Below, piece by piece: positions 8,735 through 18,149 of a DNA stretch of 64,000 nt. The stretch is taken from positions 1-64,000 of the forward strand of contig CAYWUJ010000004.1 in NCBI GenBank assembly GCA_964461455.1, read 5' to 3'. The notes below the pieces were generated by a model, which saw only the letters and a program-made list of their open reading frames with translations, was not told the DNA's origin and did no database searches. Position 1 is the first letter of the stretch, and each line of letters opens with the position of its first letter. Origin of the DNA: UBA1413 sp964461455 (GTDB lineage Bacteria; Bacteroidota; Bacteroidia; Bacteroidales; Prolixibacteraceae). The position numbers and the translations under genes were made by a program.

Positions 8735-8974
8735 CTATGCGTCAACCAGAACCACCACATGGTTATCCCTGTTTTCCACCACCCCTCCGGGGATGGGAAA
8801 ATTCCGCTCATTACCCCCTTCTTCGATGATGCGGACTGTTCCTTTCTTCAGGGTGGATATGAGCGGGGCATGATTTTTCAGCAATTCGAAGGAGCTTTGG
8901 CTCCCCGGCAGCTGCACCAGGGTGACCTCTCCTGAATAAATCTTTTTGTGGGGTGAAATAATTTCCAGCAACAT
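8735..8974 (-). CDS. atpC: F1 ATP synthase epsilon subunit, short form
   Basis: The 79-residue protein has the epsilon N-terminal beta-sandwich pattern (LEIISPHKKIYSGEVTLVQLPG, FELLKNHAPLISTLKKG, GGVVENRDNHVVVLVD). It ends where the usual C-terminal helical hairpin of roughly 50 residues would begin. Short epsilon subunits are common in Bacteroidota. The missing part is the segment that in other bacteria inhibits ATP hydrolysis. The gene is 29 bp after atpD. The other F-type subunits are not in this window, so the atp genes are split. Confidence 0.92.
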   Translation of the reverse strand: MLLEIISPHKKIYSGEVTLVQLPGSQSSFELLKNHAPLISTLKKGTVRIIEEGGNERNFPIPGGVVENRDNHVVVLVDA

Positions 8975-9003
8975 GACCCTCTCCTCCTGAATTTCTGCGA
9001 TGG

Positions 9004-10500
9004 TTAATTTCCGGCCACCAGTTTCTCGCCCTTGGCGATGGCCTGTTCAATGGTTCCCACCATGTTAAAGGCAGCTTCGGGATACTGGTCCACTTCACCG
9101 TCGAGGATCATATTAAACCCTTTTATGATATCGGCGATGGCCACCAGCTGCCCGGGGATTCCCGTGAATTGCTCGGCCACGAAGAAGGGTTGGGAGAGGA
9201 AGCGCTGAACGCGACGGGCCCGGTGGACTACCAGTTTATCCTCTTCCGAGAGTTCTTCCATTCCCAGGATGGCGATGATATCCTGCAACTCTTTATAGCG
9301 CTGGAGGATCTGAATCACCCGTTGGGCGCACTGGTAGTGTTCTTCACCCACAATGGTGGGGGTGAGAATCCTGGAGGTGGAATCCAGGGGGTCAATGGCC
9401 GGGTAAATACCCAGTTCCGTGATTTTGCGGCTGAGCACCGTGGTGGCGTCAAGGTGGGCAAAGGTCGTCGCCGGAGCCGGGTCGGTGAGGTCGTCGGCAG
9501 GTACATATACCGCCTGCACCGAGGTGATGGATCCCGTTTTGGTGGAGGTGATCCTTTCCTGCATGATCCCCATTTCGGTAGCCAGGGTAGGCTGGTAGCC
9601 CACAGCCGATGGCATGCGCCCCAGCAATGCAGAGACTTCAGAGCCCGCCTGGGTAAAACGGAAGACATTATCGATAAAGAAAAGAATTTCCCTGCCCCCC
9701 GACCCGTCACCATCACGGAGACTCTCGGCAATGGTCAGTCCCGACAGGGCCACGCGGGCACGCGCACCGGGCGGCTCGTTCATCTGGCCAAAAACCATGG
9801 CCAATCGCGAATTTCTCAGGGCTTCATGGTCCACTTTCGAAAGGTCCCAGCTTCCTGATTCCATCGATTTCTTAAACTCCTCCCCGTAATTGACAATGTT
9901 GGCTTCGATCATCTCGCGCAGCAGGTCGTTTCCCTCCCTGGTGCGCTCTCCCACCCCGGCAAATACGGAAAGCCCGCTGTGGGCCAGGGCGATATTATTG
10001 ATCAGCTCCTGGATGAGTACCGTTTTCCCGACTCCTGCACCTCCGAAAAGGCCGATTTTCCCCCCCTTGGCATAGGGCTCTATCAGGTCAATCACCTTAA
10101 TTCCGGTAAAAAGCACCTCGGTTTCGGTGGTCAGGTCCTCATATTTCGGAGGGTCATTGTGAATGATGAGGCCATCATGGGGAAGATCCCCCAACCCGTC
10201 AACCGCATTTCCGGTAACGTTCAGGAGCCTTCCCAGGGCAGCCTCTCCCCGGGGCATCCTGATGGGACTGCCCGTGGATATAACATCCAGCCCCCGGCGT
10301 ATCCCATCGGTAGCATCCATGGCAATGCAACGCACGGTATCTTCACCGATATGCTGCTGCACTTCAATGATCAGGTTCCCCTGCTCACGGATGATCTCCA
10401 GGGCATCATATATGCCGGGAAGTTCCAGCCCCTCACCCTCAAAACTGACGTCTACCACAGGCCCGATCACCTGAATGACTTTTCCCATGTTCTGTCCCAT
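9004..10500 (-). CDS. atpD: F1 ATP synthase beta subunit
   Basis: Read from ATG 10500 the protein has 498 residues. It carries Walker A GGAGVGKT (residues 153-160), GERTREGNDL (184-193, with the catalytic glutamate), the long FFIDNVFRFTQAGSEVSALL block and YVPADDLTDPAPATTF, all diagnostic of the catalytic beta subunit. The frame could extend 13 codons upstream, but those residues are not family-like. A -7 element TAAATTTG at 10548-10541 lies about 40 bp before the start. atpD and atpC form their own unit downstream of a prenyl synthase, the arrangement seen in many Bacteroidota where the remaining subunits are elsewhere. Confidence 0.97.
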   Translation of the reverse strand: MGQNMGKVIQVIGPVVDVSFEGEGLELPGIYDALEIIREQGNLIIEVQQHIGEDTVRCIAMDATDGIRRGLDVISTGSPIRMPRGEAALGRLLNVTGNAVDGLGDLPHDGLIIHNDPPKYEDLTTETEVLFTGIKVIDLIEPYAKGGKIGLFGGAGVGKTVLIQELINNIALAHSGLSVFAGVGERTREGNDLLREMIEANIVNYGEEFKKSMESGSWDLSKVDHEALRNSRLAMVFGQMNEPPGARARVALSGLTIAESLRDGDGSGGREILFFIDNVFRFTQAGSEVSALLGRMPSAVGYQPTLATEMGIMQERITSTKTGSITSVQAVYVPADDLTDPAPATTFAHLDATTVLSRKITELGIYPAIDPLDSTSRILTPTIVGEEHYQCAQRVIQILQRYKELQDIIAILGMEELSEEDKLVVHRARRVQRFLSQPFFVAEQFTGIPGQLVAIADIIKGFNMILDGEVDQYPEAAFNMVGTIEQAIAKGEKLVAGN

Positions 10501-10540
10501 AAATCGCTCTTTTTCCCCCGTTTGACAGGGATATGGCAAA

Positions 10541-10548
10541 CAAATTTA
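10541..10548 (-). promoter_or_regulatory. atpD: Candidate atpD -7 element (TAAATTTG)
   Basis: An exact TAnnTTTG match on the minus strand, 40 bp before the atpD ATG and just after the end of the upstream prenyl synthase gene. A 12-bp perfect palindrome ATTTCCGGAAAT (10552-10563) lies immediately upstream of it. Confidence 0.4.
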
Positions 10549-10576
10549 ATGATTTCCGGAAATTATCCGTGATTAT

Positions 10577-11560
10577 TCAACTTCTTCTTAAAACCAGCCT
10601 GGAACAAAGGTCATAGAGGGGTTTTTTCCGTTGTTCAGGTGCATCGAGGCTTTCGAGAATTCCGGTCACACGGTTATGAACCTGATCGATGATTCCGAGG
10701 GTCGTTTCATGAATTTTCAGCTCTTCAAAGAGAGCCTTTACACCTGCGAATTTCTCATCGGGAGATGCGGTGTTATTGCCGAGCCATGCCCTGATCTCAC
10801 TTTTCCGGGCATCACCGGCACACCGTAACGCCTCGGTAAGAAGAAATGTTTTTTTATTGGCGGCGATATCCCCTCCTATTTTTTTCCCGAAGTTTTCTTC
10901 GTCCCCGAAGGTGTCGAGGAAGTCGTCACGTAGCTGAAAGGCCACTCCCAGGCTGATGCCTGCTTCATAGAGAAGCTGCGCCTGGGATTCCCCGGCACCC
11001 CCCAGGAGGGCGCCAGTCTTCAGGGCACAGGCCAGAAGAACGGCAGTTTTCAGGCGTATCATCTCCAGGTATTCCGCAGTGGTCACTTCATCGCGCTGTT
11101 CAAAATCCATATCCATCTGCTGTCCTTCACAGATCTCCACGGCTGTGCGGGTGAAAAGCCGGGCAATATCCGGAAAGCGCTGGTGATGGGTTTCCAGGAG
11201 GAGGTCATAGGCCAGGAAAGCCATCACATCACCCGAAAGGATGGCGCTGTTTTCCCCGAAGCGGAGGTATACGGCGGGCTGATTACGCCGCAGCTCCGCC
11301 TTGTCCATGATATCATCATGCAACAGGGTGAAATTGTGAAATACCTCAATGGCCAGGGCAGCAGGCAGCGCCTCTTCAACCTTCTCCCCGAACAGGCGGT
11401 ATCCCAGCAACACCAGAAGAGGCCTGAGCCGCTTTCCTCCCCCCTCGAGGGAGTAAAGCACCGGCTGATAGAGCCCCCGAGGTTCTGCCTGACCCCACCC
11501 TTTCAGCCTCGCCTGAAGGGCCGCCTCTATCACCACCTGCAGTTGATCCAAATCCGACAT
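10577..11560 (-). CDS. Polyprenyl diphosphate synthase
   Basis: With the start at ATG 11560 the protein has 327 residues. It has the first aspartate-rich motif HDDIMD (Asp at 82-86), the second DDFLD (212-216) and the GGKRLRP substrate-binding block near residue 41, which define trans-isoprenyl diphosphate synthases. Such enzymes extend allylic diphosphates with isopentenyl diphosphate to farnesyl, geranylgeranyl or longer products. Chain length cannot be read with confidence. The start lies 5 bp after the RND gene stop; an alternative ATG at 11584 would overlap that gene by 20 bp. It is likely cotranscribed with the exporter gene. Confidence 0.9.
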   Translation of the reverse strand: MSDLDQLQVVIEAALQARLKGWGQAEPRGLYQPVLYSLEGGGKRLRPLLVLLGYRLFGEKVEEALPAALAIEVFHNFTLLHDDIMDKAELRRNQPAVYLRFGENSAILSGDVMAFLAYDLLLETHHQRFPDIARLFTRTAVEICEGQQMDMDFEQRDEVTTAEYLEMIRLKTAVLLACALKTGALLGGAGESQAQLLYEAGISLGVAFQLRDDFLDTFGDEENFGKKIGGDIAANKKTFLLTEALRCAGDARKSEIRAWLGNNTASPDEKFAGVKALFEELKIHETTLGIIDQVHNRVTGILESLDAPEQRKKPLYDLCSRLVLRRS

Positions 11561-11564
11561 ATCC

Positions 11565-13955
11565 TCAGTTTTTATGATTTCCATTTCTATGATTCTCAGC
11601 ATCCAGCAGTTTATTCTCCCCCTCTTCATCGGTCACATCGATCAGGGGAACCTCGAAACTCTTCTTCCGGGTAATCTTCTCCATTCCCATCAGCAGTGAA
11701 GGCAGCAGTACCAGGTTCGAGGCTACGGCCACCAGCAGGGTCAGGGATACCAGAACGCCCATGGCTTTGGTGCCCCCGAAGCTGGAGAGGGCAAAGATGC
11801 CAAAACCGAAGAAAAGCACGGCCGCCGTATAGATCATGCTGACCCCGGTTTCCCGGAGGGCATACACCACCGACCGGCGTATGTCCCATCCGGTAAGCTT
11901 CAGCTCCAGCCTGTACTTGGTAAGAAAGTGAATGGTATTGTCGACCGAGATCCCGAAAGCCACACTAAAGACCAGGATAGTGGACGCCTTGATGGGTATG
12001 CCGGCATACCCCATCACGGCAGCAGTCACGACCAGGGGTATAAGATTGGGAATCAGCGAAATAAACACCATGCGGGAAGATGAGAACAGCAAAGCCATGA
12101 AAATGGAGATCAGCAAAATGGCAAGGCCCAAACTGGAGAAGAGGTTATGCAGAAGATATTTCGTTCCTTTAAAAGAGGTGACACTTGATCCGGTGGCCAC
12201 CACCCTGAATTGCCCGGAGGGAAACAAAGAGTCAATATCAGCGGTCAGTTGTCCGTAAAGAGCTTCCATCCTGGCGGTCCCCACGTCCTTGGCCCGGAAA
12301 CTCATCCGGGTAATCTGCCGTGACGAGTCAAGGAAGGAGTGAAGCAGCCCGGCATCCCCTCCCGTGGCATACGAGAGAATGAAATTCTTCTCATAATTGT
12401 TGGGAAGGGAATAGTAGGCAGAGTCTCCGTCGTAAAACGCCTGCCGGGCAAATTTCACCAGGTTGAGCAGCGATAGTGGGGGACTCAGCTCAGAGTACCC
12501 GGCAAGCTTCTCCTCCAATTGTTCCATCTTCCGGAGTACGGGCAGTTGCAAAACCCCGTTGGGTTTACGGGTGTCGACCATGATCTCCAGCGGCATGAGA
12601 CCGTGAAAATGGGTTTCGAAAAACTTCAGATCCTGATAAATGGGATCCTTCTCCGGAATATCGTCAACGATAAAACCCGAGCTTCTCATCAGGGAGATAC
12701 CCAGGAAACCTGCCGCCACCAGGAGGATGGTTGCCCGGTACACGGCCTTCCTGTGGTGCTTGGTGATCAGGATAAGACGGTCGATGGCCCGGGTCATGAC
12801 ACGGCTGTCGAGATATTTCAGATGCCTCGTGGAAGGAGGATTCACAAAGGTGTAGATCACCGGAATGAGGATCAGGGTCAGGACAAAAAGACTGATGATA
12901 TTCAGGGAGGCGATGATCCCGAACTGTCTGAGCACTTCACTTTTGGTCACCGCCAGGGTAGCAAAACCCATGGCCGTGGTCAGGTTGGTCATCATGGTGG
13001 CTGTCCCGATGCGGATAATGACCCTCTGTAATGCCTTGATCTTATTGCCGTAACGTGAAAATTCAAAATTGTACTTGTTCAGCATGTAAATGCTGTTTTC
13101 CATGCCGATGATGATCAGCAGCGGGGGAATCATACCGGTCAGAATGGTGATCTTATAATCAAAAAGAGCCATCATTCCCAGCGACCAGATGACCTGGATC
13201 AACACAATGAACATGGGAATAATCACCGCCTTGAAAGAACGGAAAAAAAGGAAGAGAAAGAGGATGCACACCAGCAGTGCCAACAGGCTGAAGAGGTAGA
13301 TCTCATTTTTGATCTTCATGGAGGTGACCACCCTGATGTAGGGCAACCCCGAATAGTGAAGATCGAGCTTGCTCTCCTGCTCGAAACGGGTTCCATGCCG
13401 CTGTATGGAACGGATCATGGCCTCACGGTGGCTGTTGCGCATCCGGTCCTTGTTCACCGCAATGGCGATCAGGTAGGTATGGGCAGTATCGCTGTACAGC
13501 AGGTTGCTGTAAAAGGGGAGTTCCCTGAAGCGGGCAGCCAGGGAATCGAGCCTGAAAGAACCCACCGGTTCATCAGGGAAAATTCTGCGGGCTGAAAATT
13601 TGCGGCTCACCGTATCCCTTTTCAGGTCATAGGCATTGGTCAGGGACATCAGGTTTTCCACACCATCGACGGCCCCCAGGTGAGCCACCAGATCCTGCCA
13701 ACGCCCGAAATGAAGGGGATCAAAAAAATCGGGGTCCTGCACCCCCAGGATGATCAGATTGCCTTCTTCCCCGAAAATCCTTACAAACTCGCGGTAATCA
13801 CTGAAAGCTGCATCCTTCTGCGGAAGCAGGGAGGCATATTCATACGACATTTCTACATGACGGGCGTGATATCCAAAGAAAAGAGTGATGAGCAACAGTA
13901 TCCCCAATAACAGGAATTTGCTGCGCAGAATTATCCGGGATACTTTAATCCACAT
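11565..13955 (-). CDS. RND/MMPL-family membrane exporter
   Basis: The 796-residue protein has the two-fold repeat of the RND superfamily. Each half has one N-terminal membrane helix (residues 12-30 and about 408-428), a large periplasmic loop and a cluster of five helices (about 220-395 and 615-765). The second half has FSVAFGISVDNTIHFLTKYR, the conserved helix-4 signature of MMPL/HpnN-like exporters, which carries proton-relay acidic residues. These proteins move lipids or hydrophobic molecules across or out of the inner membrane without always needing a TolC partner. Cotranscription with a prenyl synthase suggests, but does not prove, a polyprenyl or lipid cargo. Confidence 0.88.
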   Translation of the reverse strand: MWIKVSRIILRSKFLLLGILLLITLFFGYHARHVEMSYEYASLLPQKDAAFSDYREFVRIFGEEGNLIILGVQDPDFFDPLHFGRWQDLVAHLGAVDGVENLMSLTNAYDLKRDTVSRKFSARRIFPDEPVGSFRLDSLAARFRELPFYSNLLYSDTAHTYLIAIAVNKDRMRNSHREAMIRSIQRHGTRFEQESKLDLHYSGLPYIRVVTSMKIKNEIYLFSLLALLVCILFLFLFFRSFKAVIIPMFIVLIQVIWSLGMMALFDYKITILTGMIPPLLIIIGMENSIYMLNKYNFEFSRYGNKIKALQRVIIRIGTATMMTNLTTAMGFATLAVTKSEVLRQFGIIASLNIISLFVLTLILIPVIYTFVNPPSTRHLKYLDSRVMTRAIDRLILITKHHRKAVYRATILLVAAGFLGISLMRSSGFIVDDIPEKDPIYQDLKFFETHFHGLMPLEIMVDTRKPNGVLQLPVLRKMEQLEEKLAGYSELSPPLSLLNLVKFARQAFYDGDSAYYSLPNNYEKNFILSYATGGDAGLLHSFLDSSRQITRMSFRAKDVGTARMEALYGQLTADIDSLFPSGQFRVVATGSSVTSFKGTKYLLHNLFSSLGLAILLISIFMALLFSSSRMVFISLIPNLIPLVVTAAVMGYAGIPIKASTILVFSVAFGISVDNTIHFLTKYRLELKLTGWDIRRSVVYALRETGVSMIYTAAVLFFGFGIFALSSFGGTKAMGVLVSLTLLVAVASNLVLLPSLLMGMEKITRKKSFEVPLIDVTDEEGENKLLDAENHRNGNHKN

Positions 13956-14011
13956 AAAACAAAATCAAAAAACAAGAGGCGAAAATACCATAAATCTGTT
14001 ATTCACGAAAT

Positions 14012-14019
14012 TAAATTTG
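14012..14019 (+). promoter_or_regulatory. Candidate -7 element for the trehalose operon (TAAATTTG)
   Basis: Exact TAnnTTTG match 42 bp before the ATG at 14062, in the 106-bp divergent gap. A second near-match (TACCTTTA at 14027-14034) is closer to the start. Confidence 0.33.
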
Positions 14020-14061
14020 AAAACATTACCTTTACATGCATAACAGAATAAATTCAGATTC

Positions 14062-16251
14062 ATGCTGAAAAAGAACCCCTCCCGGCTGATTATTGTGGCC
14101 AACCGGTTACCGGTGAAAGCAGAGGTTAAGGATGATTCCTTCTCTTTGGAAAAAAGTGCGGGAGGTCTTGCCACCGGACTTGATTCCTTAAAAATCTCCT
14201 ATGAGAAACACTGGATCGGCTGGCCGGGAGTTCACCTTCACGATCACGGAAAGCAATCGGCACTTGATGAAGCCCTGGAAGAAATGAACTTTCATCCCGT
14301 ATTTCTTACGGAAGAAGAAATCCATAATTACTATGAAGGCTACAGTAATTCCACCTTATGGCCCCTTTTCCACTATTTTTATGAGCATACACGGCATGAT
14401 AGTGCTTACTGGGAAGCCTACAAAAGAGTGAATCTCCTGTTCAGGGACAAGGTCCTTGAGGTCGCCGGAAAAGAGGATATCATTTGGGTACAGGATTATC
14501 ACCTGATGCTGCTTCCGGGGATGATCAGGGAACACCTGCCGACGGCAAGGATCGGTTTCTTCCTTCATATCCCCTTCCCTTCCTATGAACTTTTCAGGAC
14601 CCTGGAGAACCGTGATGAACTGATGGAGGGTTTACTCGGGTCAGACCTAATCGGGTTCCACACCTTTACTTACATGCGCCATTTTATCAGCGCACTCTAT
14701 CGCATCACCGGACTGGAATCGAACGACAACACTTTTCACACAGGAACCCATACCCTGTCGGTAGACACTTTCCCGATGGGCATTAATTATGACAGTTTTT
14801 ACAAAGCACACGACTTACCGCAGGTCAGGGCTGCCCGGGAACGCTTCAGGGAACAATACCTGAACAGCAGGATTGTCCTCTCAGTTGACCGGCTCGATTA
14901 CAGCAAAGGGCTCATACAACGCCTTGAAGGCTTCAGGTTGTTGCTTCAGAAATACCCCCAATGGACCGGAAAGGTCTCCATGGTCATGATTCTGGTACCC
15001 TCACGCGACAGTGTCGACAGTTATCACGACCTGAAAACCCGCATCGATGAAACCATTGGCAACATCAACGGCACCTATTCGCGTCCGGGATGGATTCCCA
15101 TCCAGTATTTTTACCGCAATTTCGCCTTCGAAGAGCTGGTCGCCTTTTACCACGAAAGCGACATCGCCCTGGTAACCCCCCTGCGTGATGGAATGAACCT
15201 GGTGGCCAAGGAGTTCGTAGCCGCCAATGCCGGCAGGCCGGGAGTTCTCATTCTCAGCGAAATGGCCGGTGCCGCCATAGAGCTTACCGAGGCCCTTCAG
15301 GTCAATCCCAACAATATTAACCAAATGGCCGACACCCTGCACCAGGCACTGATGATGCCTGTCAGGGAGCAAAAACAACGGATGAGGAATATGCAGAAAA
15401 TCCTCAAACACCAGGATGTGGCCAAATGGGCAGGCGACTTCATCGATGAGCTGGAAGAAATCCACCTCCGGATGGGGAAAATGATGAAAAAAGAGATCGA
15501 CAAGCCCAGGAAAAAAAACATCGTGGAACAGTTTCGCCAGGCAGAAAAGCGACTCATCATCCTCGATTATGATGGCACCCTGGTGCCCTTTCACCCCGAC
15601 CCCGCAGCAGCACTTCCCCCGCCAAGCCTGCTCAGCCTGGTCCAAAAACTTCTCAATTTTCAGGGGGTGGAGATGGCCATCGTCAGCGGCCGGAATAAGG
15701 CCTTCCTCGACAACATCTTCACAGATCCCAGGCTGATGATATTAGCAGAACACGGGGCTTACCGCCGCATCGGAGGCGAATGGCGATCCCTCTACCGGAA
15801 AGACCTCCAATGGCAATCGGAAATTGTCAGAATCATGCAGGAATTCACCGGCAACACCCCGGGTTCCTTCATCGAAAAAAAGGAAACCTCCATCGTTTGG
15901 CATTACCGGAAATCCGATAAATGGCTGGCAGAACTGAGGGTGGGCCAGCTCATCAACAAGCTGATATACCCGTGCACACGCAGACAACTCCACCTGATGA
16001 GGGGCAACAAAATCGTGGAAGTGAAACCTGCGGAGTACACCAAAGGAACCGCGGTCCGCCAGAATTTCCGCCTCAGGGAATATCCCTTCATCCTGGCCGC
16101 AGGAGATGATACCACCGATGAAGACATGTTTGATGCCTTACCCAAGGAGGCCATCACCATCAAGATCGGCCAGCCTTCTGAAAAATCGAAATTCACCATA
16201 GCCGGAAGCGATGACCTGATCAGGTTACTTCGGCAGTTAATCCAATTCTGA
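14062..16251 (+). CDS. otsA: Bifunctional trehalose-6-phosphate synthase/phosphatase
   Basis: The 729-residue protein fuses two enzymes. Residues 1-475 are a GT20 synthase: IIVANRLPVK at the start, WVQDYHLMLLPGM, IGFFLHIPFPS, DRLDYSKGL from D276, and LVTPLRDGMNLVAKEF. It would join UDP-glucose (or another NDP-glucose) to glucose-6-phosphate. Residues 495-729 are a HAD phosphatase: LDYDGTLVPF with D502/D504, SGRN, and GDDTTDEDMF from about residue 681, removing the phosphate to give trehalose. The fused order matches many Bacteroidota and eukaryotic enzymes. A GH15 hydrolase gene starts 4 bp after its stop, so synthesis and a probable glucan or trehalose hydrolase are made together. It acts in the cytoplasm, probably for osmotic or stress protection. 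Confidence 0.95.
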   Translation: MLKKNPSRLIIVANRLPVKAEVKDDSFSLEKSAGGLATGLDSLKISYEKHWIGWPGVHLHDHGKQSALDEALEEMNFHPVFLTEEEIHNYYEGYSNSTLWPLFHYFYEHTRHDSAYWEAYKRVNLLFRDKVLEVAGKEDIIWVQDYHLMLLPGMIREHLPTARIGFFLHIPFPSYELFRTLENRDELMEGLLGSDLIGFHTFTYMRHFISALYRITGLESNDNTFHTGTHTLSVDTFPMGINYDSFYKAHDLPQVRAARERFREQYLNSRIVLSVDRLDYSKGLIQRLEGFRLLLQKYPQWTGKVSMVMILVPSRDSVDSYHDLKTRIDETIGNINGTYSRPGWIPIQYFYRNFAFEELVAFYHESDIALVTPLRDGMNLVAKEFVAANAGRPGVLILSEMAGAAIELTEALQVNPNNINQMADTLHQALMMPVREQKQRMRNMQKILKHQDVAKWAGDFIDELEEIHLRMGKMMKKEIDKPRKKNIVEQFRQAEKRLIILDYDGTLVPFHPDPAAALPPPSLLSLVQKLLNFQGVEMAIVSGRNKAFLDNIFTDPRLMILAEHGAYRRIGGEWRSLYRKDLQWQSEIVRIMQEFTGNTPGSFIEKKETSIVWHYRKSDKWLAELRVGQLINKLIYPCTRRQLHLMRGNKIVEVKPAEYTKGTAVRQNFRLREYPFILAAGDDTTDEDMFDALPKEAITIKIGQPSEKSKFTIAGSDDLIRLLRQLIQF

Positions 16252-16255
16252 TGAT

Positions 16256-18061
16256 ATGAACATTGCTGACTACGGAATTATTGGCAACTGCCGGAGCAGT
16301 GCCCTGGTTTCCCGCCACGGATCCATCGACTGGTGCTGTATGCCCGATTTCGACAGCCCTTCTGTTTTTGGCCGCCTGCTCGATGAGGAGAAAGGCGGCT
16401 CTTTTGGGATCACCGCCAAAGGAAATTATACGATCACACAAAAATACATCGACCTGACCAACATTCTGAAGACTACCTTCACCGCTGATGTGGCGGCATT
16501 TGAAATCATCGATTTCATGCCCATTTACCGGACCGATGCGGACCATTATTACAATGCACCGGAAATATATCGCATCATCAGGGTCCTTAAAGGAACCCCG
16601 GTCATCAGCGCATGTTATTCACCCATGCTCAACTATGCCCGGCCAACCAGGGGTTTCATCGAAAATAACGCCCTGAAACATGTGACCACCATAGGAAAAT
16701 ATGAATCCATTTACCTTTACAGCGACCTCGACATAAACACGATCCATGACCACCAGTCCATAGAACTCACCGGCAACCATTTTTTTTGCGTCACCTATAA
16801 CCAGAAACTCATCAAAACGGACTATACCCGGGCCTACCTGGAGTACCAGCGCACCAAGGTATACTGGATGAACTGGTCGAACCGCACGCTCTCCTTCCCG
16901 AAATACAGGAACGAGATCCTCCGCAGCGCCCTTGTCCTGAAACTGCTCACCTACGCAAAAACAGGGGCTATCGTGGCTGCCCCTACGACCTCCCTCCCGG
17001 AGGCCATCGGCGAAATCAGGAACTGGGATTATCGCTTTTGCTGGATCAGGGATTCTTCCATGGTCATCAAGACCTTTTTACAGATCGGCCATACCAATTC
17101 TGCCCGGAAATTCCAGGAGTTCATCCTGAATGTCAACAATGGTAAACAGGAGGACATACAGATCATGTACGGGATCCATGGTGAAAAGGACCTGCCTGAA
17201 ATTGAGCTGGAACACCTGAAAGGCTACCGCAATTCCCCTCCCGTGAGGATCGGGAACGGGGCCTTCTCCCAGAAACAAAACGACATTTACGGGGTTTTGA
17301 TTGATGCCATATATGTATCCCTGCAAAAATTCCCCTCTACCCTCGATACTACTGAGGAGCTATGGACTTTCGTCAGGGGCATTCTGGGCGCAGTGGAGAA
17401 GAACTGGCAGAAACCCGACAAAGGGATCTGGGAAATGAGAGGCCCCGACCGCCATTTTGTTTACTCCAAGCTGATGTCATGGGTAGCCTTTGACCGGGGC
17501 GTCAAAATTGCGGAGATGTTTGGCAAGGATTTCTATTCTGCCATTTGGCAAAACCTGGCAGATACCATCCGCGGGGACATCTACGCCAACGGCTGGGAGG
17601 AGGAGACAGGGGCTTTTGTGCAGTATTACGGATCAAAGGAGCTCGACGCCTCTAACCTGCTGATGGAAGAGTTCGGCTTCATCGAGAGTGATGACCCCCG
17701 CTACATCTCCACAGTCCTGAAAACTAAAGAGCGCCTGGTCAAAAATGGCCTGGTTTTCAGATATATGCACGAAGATGACTTCGGGAAACCTTCCGGTTCC
17801 TTCATCCTGTGCAACTTCTGGCTGGTGAACAGCCTTTGCAGGATTGGTTATCTGGAGGAAGCTCAACAGCTGTTTGAGAAAGTGGTGGCAAAAGCCAACC
17901 ATCTCAGATTGCTCAGCGAACATGTGGATACGGAATCGGGAGAACTCCTCGGCAATTTTCCCCAGGCCTATTCCCACCTGGGACTAATTCAGTCGGCCCT
18001 GCTGCTGAACGGTAAGGAGATGTCCTTTGACAACAATATTTTCAGGTATATAAAACCCTGA
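16256..18061 (+). CDS. Glycoside hydrolase family 15 (glucoamylase/trehalase-like)
   Basis: The 601-residue cytoplasmic protein (no signal peptide) has the bacterial GH15 layout. The N-terminal beta-sandwich begins IADYGIIGNCRSSALVSRHG and SIDWCCMPDFDSPSVF, and the (alpha/alpha)6 barrel carries NWDYRFCWIRDSS from residue 256 and GWEEETGAFVQYYG from 446. Members release glucose from alpha-glucans, and some actinobacterial members are trehalases. Its tight coupling (4 bp) to the trehalose synthase/phosphatase makes trehalose or a related short glucan a plausible substrate, but motifs do not distinguish these. A strong terminator follows. Confidence 0.9.
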   Translation: MNIADYGIIGNCRSSALVSRHGSIDWCCMPDFDSPSVFGRLLDEEKGGSFGITAKGNYTITQKYIDLTNILKTTFTADVAAFEIIDFMPIYRTDADHYYNAPEIYRIIRVLKGTPVISACYSPMLNYARPTRGFIENNALKHVTTIGKYESIYLYSDLDINTIHDHQSIELTGNHFFCVTYNQKLIKTDYTRAYLEYQRTKVYWMNWSNRTLSFPKYRNEILRSALVLKLLTYAKTGAIVAAPTTSLPEAIGEIRNWDYRFCWIRDSSMVIKTFLQIGHTNSARKFQEFILNVNNGKQEDIQIMYGIHGEKDLPEIELEHLKGYRNSPPVRIGNGAFSQKQNDIYGVLIDAIYVSLQKFPSTLDTTEELWTFVRGILGAVEKNWQKPDKGIWEMRGPDRHFVYSKLMSWVAFDRGVKIAEMFGKDFYSAIWQNLADTIRGDIYANGWEEETGAFVQYYGSKELDASNLLMEEFGFIESDDPRYISTVLKTKERLVKNGLVFRYMHEDDFGKPSGSFILCNFWLVNSLCRIGYLEEAQQLFEKVVAKANHLRLLSEHVDTESGELLGNFPQAYSHLGLIQSALLLNGKEMSFDNNIFRYIKP

Positions 18062-18106
18062 TAACAAAAAGCTTGTTATCGCCATGAAGTTTAGAGGCGG
18101 TTCAGC

Positions 18107-18139
18107 AAAACAGGCGCTGTGATAAACAGCGCCTGTTTT
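18107..18139. terminator. Bidirectional intrinsic terminator
   Basis: A perfect 14-bp inverted repeat (AAAACAGGCGCTGT, loop of 5, ACAGCGCCTGTTTT) with T-rich ends on both strands. It lies 45 bp after the GH15 stop and 11 bp beyond the 3' end of the minus-strand tRNA, so it can end both transcripts. Confidence 0.85.
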
Positions 18140-18149
18140 CTTACCTCTG

